64,000 bases of DNA from Aquipuribacter hungaricus (GTDB taxonomy: Bacteria > Actinomycetota > Actinomycetes > Actinomycetales > JBBAYJ01). The notes under the pieces were generated by a model. The model was not told the DNA's origin and searched no databases. It was given only the letters and a program-made list of their open reading frames with translations. Each line of letters begins with the position of its first letter. The stretch's first letter is position 1. The stretch lies in NCBI RefSeq assembly GCF_042663885.1, contig NZ_JBHSXV010000001.1. One strand, written 5' to 3'. Shown piece by piece: positions 42,189 through 50,770 of this stretch. A program made the translations under genes and the position numbers.

Positions 42189-43865
42189 TCAGACCCAGCT
42201 GGGCCACCACATCCGCAGGCGCCAGGCGTCGGTGGTGATGAGCTGCGCGGTCCACACCGGGTAGAAGAACAGCAGGCAGCCGACCGCGGCGACGACGACG
42301 GCCCCGGCGCCGACCGCCCCCCAGAGCCGGCGCTCGGGCGAGGCGCCCGCCGGTCCCAGCACCAGGCCGAGCGCGTACGTCAGGGCGAGCACGAGGAAGG
42401 GCACGAAGGCCACGGCGTAGAAGGAGAAGATCGTCCGGTCCTGGAAGGCGAACCACGGCAGGTAGCAGGCGGCCAGAGGCACGAGCACGGCCCCGGCCCG
42501 CCAGTCCCGGCGGACCAGCCACGCGACCGCGACGACGACGAGGGCGAGCGTGCCGCCCCACCACACGACCGGGTTGCCCAGCGAGGTGACCGCCGACGAG
42601 CACGCCTCGGCCCCGCAGCCGGTGAGCCCGTCGCCCTGGCCCTGGTAGTGGAAGGACGTCGGCCGCCCCTGCACCAGCCACGACCACGGGTTCGCCATGT
42701 ACGGGTGGGAGTTGTCGACGACGTTGATGGTGGTGTGGAAGCCGTAGGCGCTGCGGTGGTACTCCCAGAGGCTGGCCAGCGACTGCGGCAGCCACGAGAC
42801 CGCCTCGTCGGGGTGCTCCGCCGCCCAGGTCCGGTGGTAGGAGTCGTCGGCGCGGAACCAGCCGGCCCAGCTGGCCAGGTACACCGCGGCGGCGACCGGC
42901 ACCAAGGACAGGAACGCCGGCCACGAGTCGCGCAGCAGCCCGCCCAGGAACCAGTGGCGCACCCCGGCGGTCCGACGGGCGTCCATGTCCCACAGCACGG
43001 TGAGCAGCCCGAGCGCGGCCAGCACGTACAGCCCCGACCACTTCGTCGCGCACGCCGCCCCCAGCGACACCCCGGCCAGCAGCCGCAGCGGCCGCCAGCC
43101 CAGCCACGGCCCGTACGGCGACAGGGTGCCGGCGTGGACGGCGCGGGACACCCGGTCCGCGAGCCGCTCCCGCGCGACGAACCGGTCCGCCAGCAGCAGG
43201 GCGAAGGCCACGAGCACCCAGAAGGACAGGAAGATGTCGAGCAGGCTCGTGCGGGAGTGGACGATGTGGTGCCCGTCGACGGCCAGCAGGATCCCGGCGA
43301 CCCCGCCGAGCAGCGTCGAGCCGAGCAGGCGCCGGGCGACGAGGACGAGCAGCGCGACCGACAGGGTCCCCACGACCGCCGCGGACAGCCGCCAGAAGAA
43401 CGTGCTGTCCGGGTCGAGCTGCATCCCCGCGGCGATCATCCACTTGCCCAGCGGCGGGTGGACGACGAAGTCCGGGGTGCCGAGGAAGACGTCGAGCGTC
43501 CCGGCCTCGAACAGGTCGTCGGCGTAGGTGTCGGACTCGCCCTCCGGGGGTGGCGTCGGGGCCGAGACGACGTCCCGCTCGTGCCCGTGGAGGAGCATCG
43601 AGTACGCCTGCTTGACGTAGTACGTCTCGTCGAAGACCAGCACCGGCGGGCGGCCGAGGTGGACGAACCGGAGCACCCCCGCCAGCACGCCCACGAGGCC
43701 GGCGACCACCCAGGCCCACCACGCCGGGTCCGGGTGGGGGAGGCCGAGGCGCTCGCGCAGCCGCTCGCGGGTGGCCGCGACGTCGCTGCCGGGCCCGGCC
43801 GCGGGGGTGCCGGCGCCGGCCGGGGGACGCCGCCGCGGGAGGGCGGTCGACGTCACGGTGGCCAC
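42189..43865 (-). CDS. pmt: Protein O-mannosyltransferase
   Basis: A 558-residue GT39-type membrane enzyme. The catalytic-type acidic pair is in PVLVFDETYYVKQAYSM (Asp79-Glu80), and helices fill most of residues 53-540. HPPLGKWMIA and SLASLWEYHRSAYGFH loops are family-typical. It moves mannose from polyprenyl-phosphate-mannose to exported proteins. GTG start six bases after TAGCAT. Divergent from rsmI, as in many actinobacteria. Confidence 0.94.
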   Translation of the reverse strand: MATVTSTALPRRRPPAGAGTPAAGPGSDVAATRERLRERLGLPHPDPAWWAWVVAGLVGVLAGVLRFVHLGRPPVLVFDETYYVKQAYSMLLHGHERDVVSAPTPPPEGESDTYADDLFEAGTLDVFLGTPDFVVHPPLGKWMIAAGMQLDPDSTFFWRLSAAVVGTLSVALLVLVARRLLGSTLLGGVAGILLAVDGHHIVHSRTSLLDIFLSFWVLVAFALLLADRFVARERLADRVSRAVHAGTLSPYGPWLGWRPLRLLAGVSLGAACATKWSGLYVLAALGLLTVLWDMDARRTAGVRHWFLGGLLRDSWPAFLSLVPVAAAVYLASWAGWFRADDSYHRTWAAEHPDEAVSWLPQSLASLWEYHRSAYGFHTTINVVDNSHPYMANPWSWLVQGRPTSFHYQGQGDGLTGCGAEACSSAVTSLGNPVVWWGGTLALVVVAVAWLVRRDWRAGAVLVPLAACYLPWFAFQDRTIFSFYAVAFVPFLVLALTYALGLVLGPAGASPERRLWGAVGAGAVVVAAVGCLLFFYPVWTAQLITTDAWRLRMWWPSWV

Positions 43866-43898
43866 GCGCCGATGCTACGGGGGCCCTACGGTCGCGGG
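43866..43898. promoter_or_regulatory. Divergent leaderless promoters of pmt and rsmI
   Basis: Minus-strand -10 TAGCAT (43872-43877) and plus-strand -10 TACGGT (43887-43892) each end six bases from their gene's GTG start. Both genes are therefore likely transcribed without an untranslated leader from a shared 33-base gap. Confidence 0.65.
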
Positions 43899-44828
43899 GT
43901 GGGAGACGACGGCGCCGTGGACGAGGACCTGCCGACGACCGTCGAGGGGGCCGCCGCCCCGCCGACCTCGCCCGCCGCCCGGCGTGGCGTCGTCGTCGTC
44001 GCGGCCACGCCGATCGGCGACCCGACCGACGCCAGCGAGCGGCTGCGGCGCTGGCTCGGCGAGGCCGACGTGGTCGCCGCCGAGGACACCCGCCGGCTGC
44101 GGCGCCTCGTCGGGGCCCTCGGCGTCGAGGTCCGCGGCCGGGTCGTCGCCCACCACGAGCACAACGAGGGCGGCACCTCCGGCGGCGGGTCCGAGGCGCT
44201 GCTCGCCGAGGTCCGCGCCGGGCGCAGCGTCCTCGTCGTCACCGACGCGGGCATGCCCACGGTGTCCGACCCGGGGTACCGGCTGGTCGTCGCCGCCGTC
44301 GAGGCGGGGCTGCCGGTGAGCGTCGTGCCGGGACCGTCCGCGGTGCTCGCCGCGCTCGCGGTGTCGGGGCTGCCGACGGACCGGTTCGCCTTCGACGGGT
44401 TCCTGCCCCGCAAGCAGGGCGAGCGGGCCCGGGCGCTGGCGCTGCTGGCGACGGAGCCCAGGACCACGGTGCTCTTCGAGGCGCCCCACCGGCTGGCGGA
44501 GATGCTCGGCCACGCCGCCGAGGTGCTCGGCGAGGGGCGCCGGGTGGCGGTCTGCCGCGAGCTGACCAAGACCTACGAGGAGGTCCGGCGGGGGACGCTC
44601 GGCGAGCTCGCCGCCTGGGCGCGGGGCGCGACCGTGCTCGGGGAGATCACCGTGGTCCTCGAGGGCGCCCGGGCCAGCGCGCCGACGCCGGAGGACCTGG
44701 TCGCCGTGGTGACCGCGCGGGAGGCCGAGGGCGTGCGCACCAAGGAGGCCGTCGCCGCGGTGGCCGCCGAGCACGGCGTCCGCAAGAACGCGCTGTACGA
44801 CGCCGTGCTGGCGGCCCGGCGCGGCTGA
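43899..44828 (+). CDS. rsmI: 16S rRNA (cytidine1402-2'-O)-methyltransferase
   Basis: A 309-residue SAM enzyme. VVVAATPIGDPTDASERLRRWLGEADVVAAEDTRR, VLVVTDAGMPTVSDPGYRLV and SVVPGPSAVLAALAVSGLP are the tetrapyrrole-methylase-fold motifs of RsmI; EVRRGTLGELAAW and TKEAVAAVAAEHGVRKNALYDAVL close it. It methylates C1402 in 16S rRNA, fine-tuning the decoding centre. The GTG start is fixed by the TACGGT hexamer six bases upstream. Confidence 0.96.
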   Translation: MGDDGAVDEDLPTTVEGAAAPPTSPAARRGVVVVAATPIGDPTDASERLRRWLGEADVVAAEDTRRLRRLVGALGVEVRGRVVAHHEHNEGGTSGGGSEALLAEVRAGRSVLVVTDAGMPTVSDPGYRLVVAAVEAGLPVSVVPGPSAVLAALAVSGLPTDRFAFDGFLPRKQGERARALALLATEPRTTVLFEAPHRLAEMLGHAAEVLGEGRRVAVCRELTKTYEEVRRGTLGELAAWARGATVLGEITVVLEGARASAPTPEDLVAVVTAREAEGVRTKEAVAAVAAEHGVRKNALYDAVLAARRG

Positions 44829-44841
44829 GCCCGTCCCGTCG

Positions 44842-44916
44842 CAACGGCACCCTCCGTCGAACGTGAGCCGCCACGACGGCACCCTCGGTCGGCTAGACCG
44901 GCGCAGGGTGCCGTTG
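44842..44916. terminator. Hairpin and repeated decamer after rsmI
   Basis: CAACGGCACCCT (44842-44853) pairs perfectly with AGGGTGCCGTTG (44905-44916), and a second direct copy ACGGCACCCT (44876-44885) can pair with the same right arm to give a shorter hairpin. There is no T-run. Either a factor-assisted terminator or two alternative folds. Confidence 0.5.
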
Positions 44917-44988
44917 TGACCGAACGGGCCCGGCCGCCCGCGGCGAGACACCCCTGACGCGGGGTCCCTGCGCGCCTACGCTGGGTCG

Positions 44989-46185
44989 ATGGAGTTCCGG
45001 CGCATCACCGGCCTGCCGCCGTACGTCTTCACCATCATCGACGGGCTCAAGCAGCAGGCCCGGCGCGAGGGCCGCGACATCGTCGACCTCGGCTTCGGCA
45101 ACCCGGACATCCCGAGCCCCGGCATCGCGGTCGACAAGCTCGCCGAGGCGGCCCGGAACTCCCGCAACCACCGCTACTCCTCCTCGCGCGGGCTGCCCAA
45201 GCTCCGCCAGGCCGTCGTCGCGCGCTACCGCGACCGGTTCGGCGTCGAGCTGGACCCGGAGACCCAGGTCATCAGCACGATCGGCGCCAAGGAGGGCTTC
45301 AGCCACCTGATGTGGGTGCTGCTGCAGGCCGGGGACGCCGCGCTCGTGCCGCAGCCCAGCTACCCGATCCACATCTGGGGCCCCTACCTGGCCGGCGCGG
45401 ACGTCCGCCAGGTGTCGATGGGCCCGGACCTGGCCACGGCGGGCGCGGCCTACGTGGACAACGTCATGGCGCAGTGGGAGTACGGCTGGCCGCGGCCGCG
45501 CGTCGTCGTCCTGTCCTTCCCCCACAACCCCACGGGCGCGACCGTCGAGCTGGAGGACCTGCAGCGGCTCGTGGACTGGGCCCGCGGCAAGGACGTCGTC
45601 CTGGTCCACGACTTCGCCTACGCCGACGTCGCCTTCGACGGCTGGCGACCGCCGTCGATCCTGCAGTGCGAGGGGGCGCTCGACGTGGCCGTCGAGCTGT
45701 ACTCGATGACCAAGTCGTTCTCGATGGCCGGCTGGCGGGTGGCGTTCATGCTCGGCCGCGCCGACGTCGTCGCGGCCCTGGGCAAGCTCAAGAGCTACCT
45801 GGACTACGGCACCTTCCAGCCGATCCAGATCGCGGCGACCGTGACGATGACCGAGGCCGCCGACTACCCGGACGAGGTGAGCGAGGTCTACCGCGGGCGC
45901 CGCGACGCCCTGGTCGACGGGCTGCACCGGATCGGCTGGGACGTGCCGCGCCCGCGCGGGTCGATGTTCGTCTGGGCGCCGATCCCGCCCGCCTACCGCG
46001 ACGAGGGCTCCATCGCCTTCGCCACCCGGCTGGTGACCGACTGCGACGTCGCGACCTCGCCCGGGGTCGGGTTCGGCCCCGACGGCGACGGGTTCGTCCG
46101 CTTCTCGCTCATCGAGAACGAGCACCGGATCGGCCAGGGCGTCCGGGCCATCCGGCGCGGGCTGCCGCTCCTCACCGGGGGCTGA
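44989..46185 (+). CDS. PLP-dependent aminotransferase (AlaA-like, class I/II)
   Basis: A 398-residue fold-type I enzyme. Blocks: DIVDLGFGNPDIPSPG, YSSSRGLPKLRQAVVARYRDRFGV, VLSFPHNPTGATVELED and the PLP-lysine segment SMTKSFSMAGWRVAFMLG. It matches the alanine/other amino-acid transaminase branch often annotated AlaC/AlaA. The ATG is six bases after TACGCT. Stand-alone. Confidence 0.93.
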   Translation: MEFRRITGLPPYVFTIIDGLKQQARREGRDIVDLGFGNPDIPSPGIAVDKLAEAARNSRNHRYSSSRGLPKLRQAVVARYRDRFGVELDPETQVISTIGAKEGFSHLMWVLLQAGDAALVPQPSYPIHIWGPYLAGADVRQVSMGPDLATAGAAYVDNVMAQWEYGWPRPRVVVLSFPHNPTGATVELEDLQRLVDWARGKDVVLVHDFAYADVAFDGWRPPSILQCEGALDVAVELYSMTKSFSMAGWRVAFMLGRADVVAALGKLKSYLDYGTFQPIQIAATVTMTEAADYPDEVSEVYRGRRDALVDGLHRIGWDVPRPRGSMFVWAPIPPAYRDEGSIAFATRLVTDCDVATSPGVGFGPDGDGFVRFSLIENEHRIGQGVRAIRRGLPLLTGG

Positions 46186-46283
46186 CCCCCCGGGGGCTGA
46201 CGGCTCACGGACCGGGCGGCCGTCCGGGGCACGGCTCGCCGACACCCATGACAGGCCGTCGCCGCGGGTGACACGCTGTCGCG

Positions 46284-47357
46284 ATGGTCGCCCACGTCCC
46301 GTCGCCGCGGTCGAGGTGGCGCACCCGGCGGCCCGGCACGGCGGACCCGGTGCTGCGGGCGGTGCGGCTGCTCGTGCTCGTGCTGTGGCCGACCGTCTGG
46401 GTGTGGACCCTGCCCGGCCAGCACCGCCCGGGCTCCGGCGCGGTGACCGCGTGGGTGCTCGTCGTCCTCTACAGCGCCGCCGCGGTGCTGCTGCTGGGCT
46501 TCGGCTCCCGGGTGCGCCGCGTGCTCCCGGTCTGCCTGCCGCTGTTCACGCTGGCCGCGGTCGCGGGGGCCGCGACCGGGGAGCGCCGGGAGATGGCGCT
46601 GCTCGTGCCGCTGTTCCTTGGCGTGCTGTGCGTCGTGGCCGCCATGCAGCTGGGCCGCCGGGCGACCTGGGTGCAGGTCGGCGTCGCCTCGCTGGCCGCC
46701 CTGACGTGCGTGGCGTGGGCGAGCACGGACCCGGTCACGGTGGTCGTCACGTCGGTCGCCGTCGTCGCCGGGATCGTCGCCCCCGCCGCGGCGGTGCTGC
46801 GGCTGCGGGGGCAGCTGGCCGACGCGCACGCCCGCGAGCACCTGCTCGCCCGGACCGACCCGCTCACGGGCCTGCTCAACCGGCGGGGCCTGTTCGAGCG
46901 CGCGGCCGCGCTGCTGTCGGGGTCCCGCACGGTCGACGTCATCACCCTCGACCTCGACGGGTTCAAGCTTCTCAACGACACCCACGGCCACTCCGTCGGG
47001 GACGAGGCGCTGCGGGCGGTGGCAGCCGCCCTGGCCGGTCTCGGCGAGACCGGCGGGACGCTGGCGGGCGCCCTGGTCGCGCGGCTGGGCGGGGAGGAGT
47101 TCCTCGTGCTCGTCGCGGCCGGGCCGCGACCCCTGGAGGAGGTGGCCGAGGCCGTCCGGGGGGCCGCCGTGGTCCGCTCGGGGGCCGGCTGGAGGACCAG
47201 CGCCAGCGTCGGCGCGGTCCGGGGGACCATGACCGTGGCGACCGGCGAGGCCGAGGAGCGCCAGGGCTGGCTGCTGCGCCGCGTCGACGAGGCCGACGAG
47301 CTCATGTACCGGGCGAAACGCTCCGGCGGGGACCGGGTGCTGTCCGGCGTCGCCTGA
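46284..47357 (+). CDS. Membrane diguanylate cyclase (GGDEF)
   Basis: A 357-residue protein. Five or six N-terminal helices (residues 25-170) precede a GGDEF domain: RTDPLTGLLNRRGLFERA, ITLDLDGFKLLNDTHGHSVGDEAL, and GGEEFLVLV near residue 270. The RxxD product-inhibition site seen in the other cyclase is absent (LAGALVARLGGEEF). It should make c-di-GMP; the helices form a MASE-like sensor. The 3' end overlaps the convergent VanZ gene by 56 bases. Confidence 0.9.
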   Translation: MVAHVPSPRSRWRTRRPGTADPVLRAVRLLVLVLWPTVWVWTLPGQHRPGSGAVTAWVLVVLYSAAAVLLLGFGSRVRRVLPVCLPLFTLAAVAGAATGERREMALLVPLFLGVLCVVAAMQLGRRATWVQVGVASLAALTCVAWASTDPVTVVVTSVAVVAGIVAPAAAVLRLRGQLADAHAREHLLARTDPLTGLLNRRGLFERAAALLSGSRTVDVITLDLDGFKLLNDTHGHSVGDEALRAVAAALAGLGETGGTLAGALVARLGGEEFLVLVAAGPRPLEEVAEAVRGAAVVRSGAGWRTSASVGAVRGTMTVATGEAEERQGWLLRRVDEADELMYRAKRSGGDRVLSGVA

Positions 47358-47847
47358 GCCGGCGCACGAGCACCAGCAGCACGCCGGCCGCGGTGCCGGC
47401 GGCCAGGCCGAGCCCGTTGAGCGCGACGTCGGTGAGGTCGCACTCCCGGCCCAGCCACGGCAGCAGGTACTGCGTGAGCTCGACCGCCCACGGGAACCCG
47501 GCGCCGAGCACGAGCAGCGGCACCGCGGCCCGGGCACGCAGCAGCAGCGGGGCCAGCAGCCCGAGCGGGACCAGCAGCAGGAGGTTGGCGACCTCCTCGC
47601 CGCCCTGGCCCCACCAGCGGTAGGGCCGGACGTGGCTCACGCAGCCGCGGCCGCTGCCGAGCTCCAGCGGCAGCTGCGGGCCGAGCGTGAGGGCGAGCGG
47701 CCCCAGGCACGCCAGCACGAGCGCCGCGGCGGCCAGCCGGCGGGCGCCCATGGCCCGGCCGAGCGGCCCGGACGCGGCCCAGGCGACGAGCACGGCCACC
47801 AGCAGCGCGGGCACCACGGTCTCGTGGGTGAGGAGGAAGCGCTGCAC
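47302..47847 (-). CDS. VanZ-like family membrane protein
   Basis: A 181-residue protein with four helices: VPALLVAVLVAWAASG, LAAAALVLACLGPLAL, EVANLLLLVPLGLLAPLLL and LVLGAGFPWAVELTQYLLP, and the family's CDLTDVALNGLGLAAG motif near the end. It lacks the soluble tail of the accessory VanZ at 12216. GTG start six bases after TAGGGT. Confidence 0.88.
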   Translation of the reverse strand: MQRFLLTHETVVPALLVAVLVAWAASGPLGRAMGARRLAAAALVLACLGPLALTLGPQLPLELGSGRGCVSHVRPYRWWGQGGEEVANLLLLVPLGLLAPLLLRARAAVPLLVLGAGFPWAVELTQYLLPWLGRECDLTDVALNGLGLAAGTAAGVLLVLVRRLRRRRTAPGPRRSVSPGT

Positions 47848-47869
47848 CGGACGACCCTAGGCTGACGGC
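47848..47869. promoter_or_regulatory. Overlapping divergent leaderless promoters (VanZ and metG)
   Basis: The minus -10 TAGGGT (47854-47859) and plus -10 TAGGCT (47858-47863) overlap by the bases TA, each exactly six bases from its start codon. RNA polymerase cannot occupy both at once, so VanZ and metG transcription should compete. Confidence 0.65.
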
Positions 47870-49675
47870 ATGACCCACGTGCTCTCCGCGGTGGCCTGGC
47901 CGTACGCCAACGGCCCCCGCCACATCGGCCACGTCGCCGGCTTCGGCGTCCCGTCCGACGTCTTCAGCCGGTACATGCGGATGGCCGGGCACGACGTCCT
48001 CATGGTCTCCGGCACCGACGAGCACGGCACCCCGATCCTCGTCCAGGCCGAGAAGGAGGGCGTGAGCCCCCAGGACCTGGCGGACCGCTACAACCGGGTC
48101 ATCGTCGAGGACCTCCAGGCGCTCGGGCTGTCGTACGACCTGTTCACGCGCACCTCGACGCGCAACCACCACCAGGTCGTCCAGACCCTGTTCCGGGCCG
48201 TCCACGCCAACGGCTACGTCGTCGCGCAGACCGCGCTGGGCGCGATCAGCCCCCGCACCGGGCGCACCCTGCCCGACCGCTACATCGAGGGCACCTGCCC
48301 GATCTGCGGGTACACCTCCGCGCGCGGGGACCAGTGCGACAACTGCGGCAACCAGCTCGACCCGGTCGACCTCGTCAGCCCCCGCAGCCGGATCGACGGT
48401 GAGGTGCCGGAGTTCGTCGAGACCGAGCACCTGTTCCTCGACCTGCCCGCGCTCGCCGACGCGCTCGGGCAGTGGCTCGCCGGGGTCGAGGAGTCCGGGG
48501 CCTGGCGGCCCAACGTGCTGGGCTTCAGCCGCAACCTGCTCGCCGACGTCCGGCCCCGGGCCATCACCCGCGACCTGGACTGGGGCATCCGGGTCCCGCT
48601 GCCCGGCTGGGAGGACAACCCGGCCAAGCGGATCTACGTCTGGTTCGACGCGGTGGTCGGCTACCTGTCGGCGTCGGTGGAGTGGGCCAGGCGCCAGGGC
48701 GACCCCGAGCGCTGGCGCGAGTGGTGGACCGACCCCGCGGCGCTGTCGTACTACTTCATGGGCAAGGACAACATCACCTTCCACAGCCAGATCTGGCCGG
48801 CGGAGCTGCTCGGCCACAACGGCGAGGGGTCGCGCGGCGGCGAGCAGGGCCCGTTCGGCCACCTCAACCTGCCCACCGAGGTCGTCTCCAGCGAGTTCCT
48901 CACCATGGAGGGCAAGCAGTTCAGCTCCAGCCGCGGTGTCGTCATCTACGTCCGCGACGTGCTCGAGCGCTACCAGCCGGACGCGCTGCGGTACTTCATC
49001 TGCGCCGCCGGGCCCGAGACGGCGGACGCCGACTTCACGTGGGCGGAGTTCGTCCGTCGCACCAACACCGAGCTGGTCGCCGGCTGGGGCAACCTCGTCA
49101 ACCGCACCGCCGGCATGCTCGCCAAGAACCTCGGCGAGGTCCCGGCGGCCGGCGAGCTGCACCCCGTCGACACCACCCTGCTCGAGCGGACCGAGGCCGC
49201 CTTCGGCACGGTCGGGGAGCTGCTGCGCACCCACCGGCAGAAGCAGGCCCTCGCCGAGGCCATGCGCGTGGTCGGCGACGTCAACGCCTACATCTCCGAG
49301 ACCGAGCCGTTCCGCCTCAAGAAGACCGACCCCGACCGGATGCGCACCGTGCTCCACGTGGCCGCCCAGTGCATCAGCGACTGCAACACGATGCTCAGCC
49401 CGTTCCTGCCGCACAGCGCGCAGGCGGTGCACGAGACGTTCGGTCGCACCGGGGTCCTCGCCCCGATGCCCGAGATCCGCGAGGTCGACGACCTCGACGG
49501 CGGCGCCCCCTACCCGGTGCTCACCGGGGACTACACCTCGATGCGGGGCACCTGGCACCGCGTGCCCGTCGTTCCGGGCACGCCGGTCCCGACGCCCACG
49601 CCGGTGTTCACCAAGCTCGACGACTCGGTGGTCGAGACCGAGCTGGCCCGGCTGCGCGGCGAGGCCGGGGCGTGA
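47870..49675 (+). CDS. metG: Methionyl-tRNA synthetase
   Basis: A 601-residue class I synthetase. HIGH is present at 18-21 (GPRHIGHVAG), the zinc knuckle is CPICGY...CDNCGNQ (residues about 142-163) and the second ATP motif is KQFSSSRG in place of KMSKS. The anticodon-binding helical domain follows. It charges tRNA-Met. Starts with ATG at a leaderless promoter; the stop overlaps tatD (GTGA). Confidence 0.97.
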   Translation: MTHVLSAVAWPYANGPRHIGHVAGFGVPSDVFSRYMRMAGHDVLMVSGTDEHGTPILVQAEKEGVSPQDLADRYNRVIVEDLQALGLSYDLFTRTSTRNHHQVVQTLFRAVHANGYVVAQTALGAISPRTGRTLPDRYIEGTCPICGYTSARGDQCDNCGNQLDPVDLVSPRSRIDGEVPEFVETEHLFLDLPALADALGQWLAGVEESGAWRPNVLGFSRNLLADVRPRAITRDLDWGIRVPLPGWEDNPAKRIYVWFDAVVGYLSASVEWARRQGDPERWREWWTDPAALSYYFMGKDNITFHSQIWPAELLGHNGEGSRGGEQGPFGHLNLPTEVVSSEFLTMEGKQFSSSRGVVIYVRDVLERYQPDALRYFICAAGPETADADFTWAEFVRRTNTELVAGWGNLVNRTAGMLAKNLGEVPAAGELHPVDTTLLERTEAAFGTVGELLRTHRQKQALAEAMRVVGDVNAYISETEPFRLKKTDPDRMRTVLHVAAQCISDCNTMLSPFLPHSAQAVHETFGRTGVLAPMPEIREVDDLDGGAPYPVLTGDYTSMRGTWHRVPVVPGTPVPTPTPVFTKLDDSVVETELARLRGEAGA

Positions 49676-50616
49676 CGCTGCGGCCCATCCGCGAGCGGTC
49701 GGGGACGACCGAGCAGGACGGGCGCCGGCGCGACCGCACCCCGCCGCCCGCCCCGGAGCCGCTGCCGCTGCCCGTCGTCGACGACCACACCCACCTGGAC
49801 ATCGGCGACGCCGAGGACCGCTCCGTCGACGACCTGCTCGCGCTCGCCGCCGCCTCCGGGGCGCCGCGCGCCGTGCAGATCGGGTGCGACCTGCCGGCGG
49901 CCCGGTGGACGCTGGAGCTGCTCGACGCCCAGCAGCCCGGCGAGGACGGCGTCCTGCCGCTGCTCGGCGGGGTCGCGCTGCACCCCAACGAGGCCGCGCG
50001 CCTGGACGCCGCCGGCCTCGACGCCGCGCTCGAGGAGATCGCGGCGATGCTCGACCACCCGCTGGTCCGGGTGGTGGGGGAGACCGGGCTGGACTTCTTC
50101 CGCACCCCGCCCGAGGGCCGCGCGGCCCAGGAGGAGTCGTTCCGCCGCCACGTCGACCTGGCGAAGCGGACCGGGCTCGCGCTGCAGGTCCACGACCGGG
50201 ACGCCCACGACGACGTGCTCCGGGTCCTGCGCGAGGAGGGGGCGCCCGAGGTGACGGTGTTCCACTGCTTCTCCGGCGACGTGGCCATGGCCCGGGTCGC
50301 CGGCGAGCAGGGCTGGTACTGCTCGTTCGCCGGGGTGCTCACCTTCCGCAACGCCCAGGACCTGCGCGACGCCTGCGCGGTCGTGCCGCAGGAGCTGCTG
50401 CTCGTGGAGACCGACGCCCCGTTCCTCACCCCCCACCCGTACCGGGGCCGGCCCAACGCCTCGTACCTGCTGCCCCACACGGTGAGGGCGATGGCGGAGC
50501 TCCGCGGCGACGACCTCGAGCAGCTCTGCGACGCCCTGACCCGCAACGCCGAGCGCGCCTACGGCCCCTGGCAGGCCGCGCCGGCCGGCCGGCCGGCGGT
50601 CCCCGGGGGCCGCTAG
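49672..50616 (+). CDS. tatD: TatD-family metal-dependent hydrolase/DNase
   Basis: A 314-residue TIM-barrel enzyme: VVDDHTHLDIGD (metal His pair), VRVVGETGLDFF, LQVHDRDAHDD, VFHCFSGD and LLVETDAPFLTPHP supply all metal ligands. The GTG start overlaps metG by four bases. TatD enzymes are 3'-5' exonucleases active on DNA or RNA ends. Next gene downstream is rpf. Confidence 0.94.
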   Translation: MTLRPIRERSGTTEQDGRRRDRTPPPAPEPLPLPVVDDHTHLDIGDAEDRSVDDLLALAAASGAPRAVQIGCDLPAARWTLELLDAQQPGEDGVLPLLGGVALHPNEAARLDAAGLDAALEEIAAMLDHPLVRVVGETGLDFFRTPPEGRAAQEESFRRHVDLAKRTGLALQVHDRDAHDDVLRVLREEGAPEVTVFHCFSGDVAMARVAGEQGWYCSFAGVLTFRNAQDLRDACAVVPQELLLVETDAPFLTPHPYRGRPNASYLLPHTVRAMAELRGDDLEQLCDALTRNAERAYGPWQAAPAGRPAVPGGR

Positions 50617-50654
50617 AGCGCGCTCGCACCCGACCTTGAGCCGGTGTGCGATGT

Positions 50655-50705
50655 CTCACGTGTGAGCACCGCAGGTTCCGGGAAAGGTCACAGACCGGTT
50701 ACGGT
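50655..50705 (+). promoter_or_regulatory. Putative promoter and repeat sites upstream of rpf
   Basis: CTCAC/GTGAG arms with a two-base spacer (50655-50666), then direct hexamers GGTCAC (50686-50691) and GGTTAC (50697-50702) five bases apart; TACGGT (50700-50705) can act as -10. Actinobacterial rpf genes are often controlled by MtrA, which binds spaced GTCAC/GTTAC-like repeats. The regulator assignment is an inference. Confidence 0.35.
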
Positions 50706-50770
50706 CGCGGCTGGTAGCCGGATCCGACCCCCCGGACGTCCCCACGTCCACCCCCCCGCGGCAGGACGCC

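Noticed and set aside
50618..50770. c-di-AMP (ydaO) riboswitch before rpfB
   Set aside because: Such riboswitches precede some actinobacterial rpf genes, but the leader here is too short and I could not find the conserved riboswitch segments.
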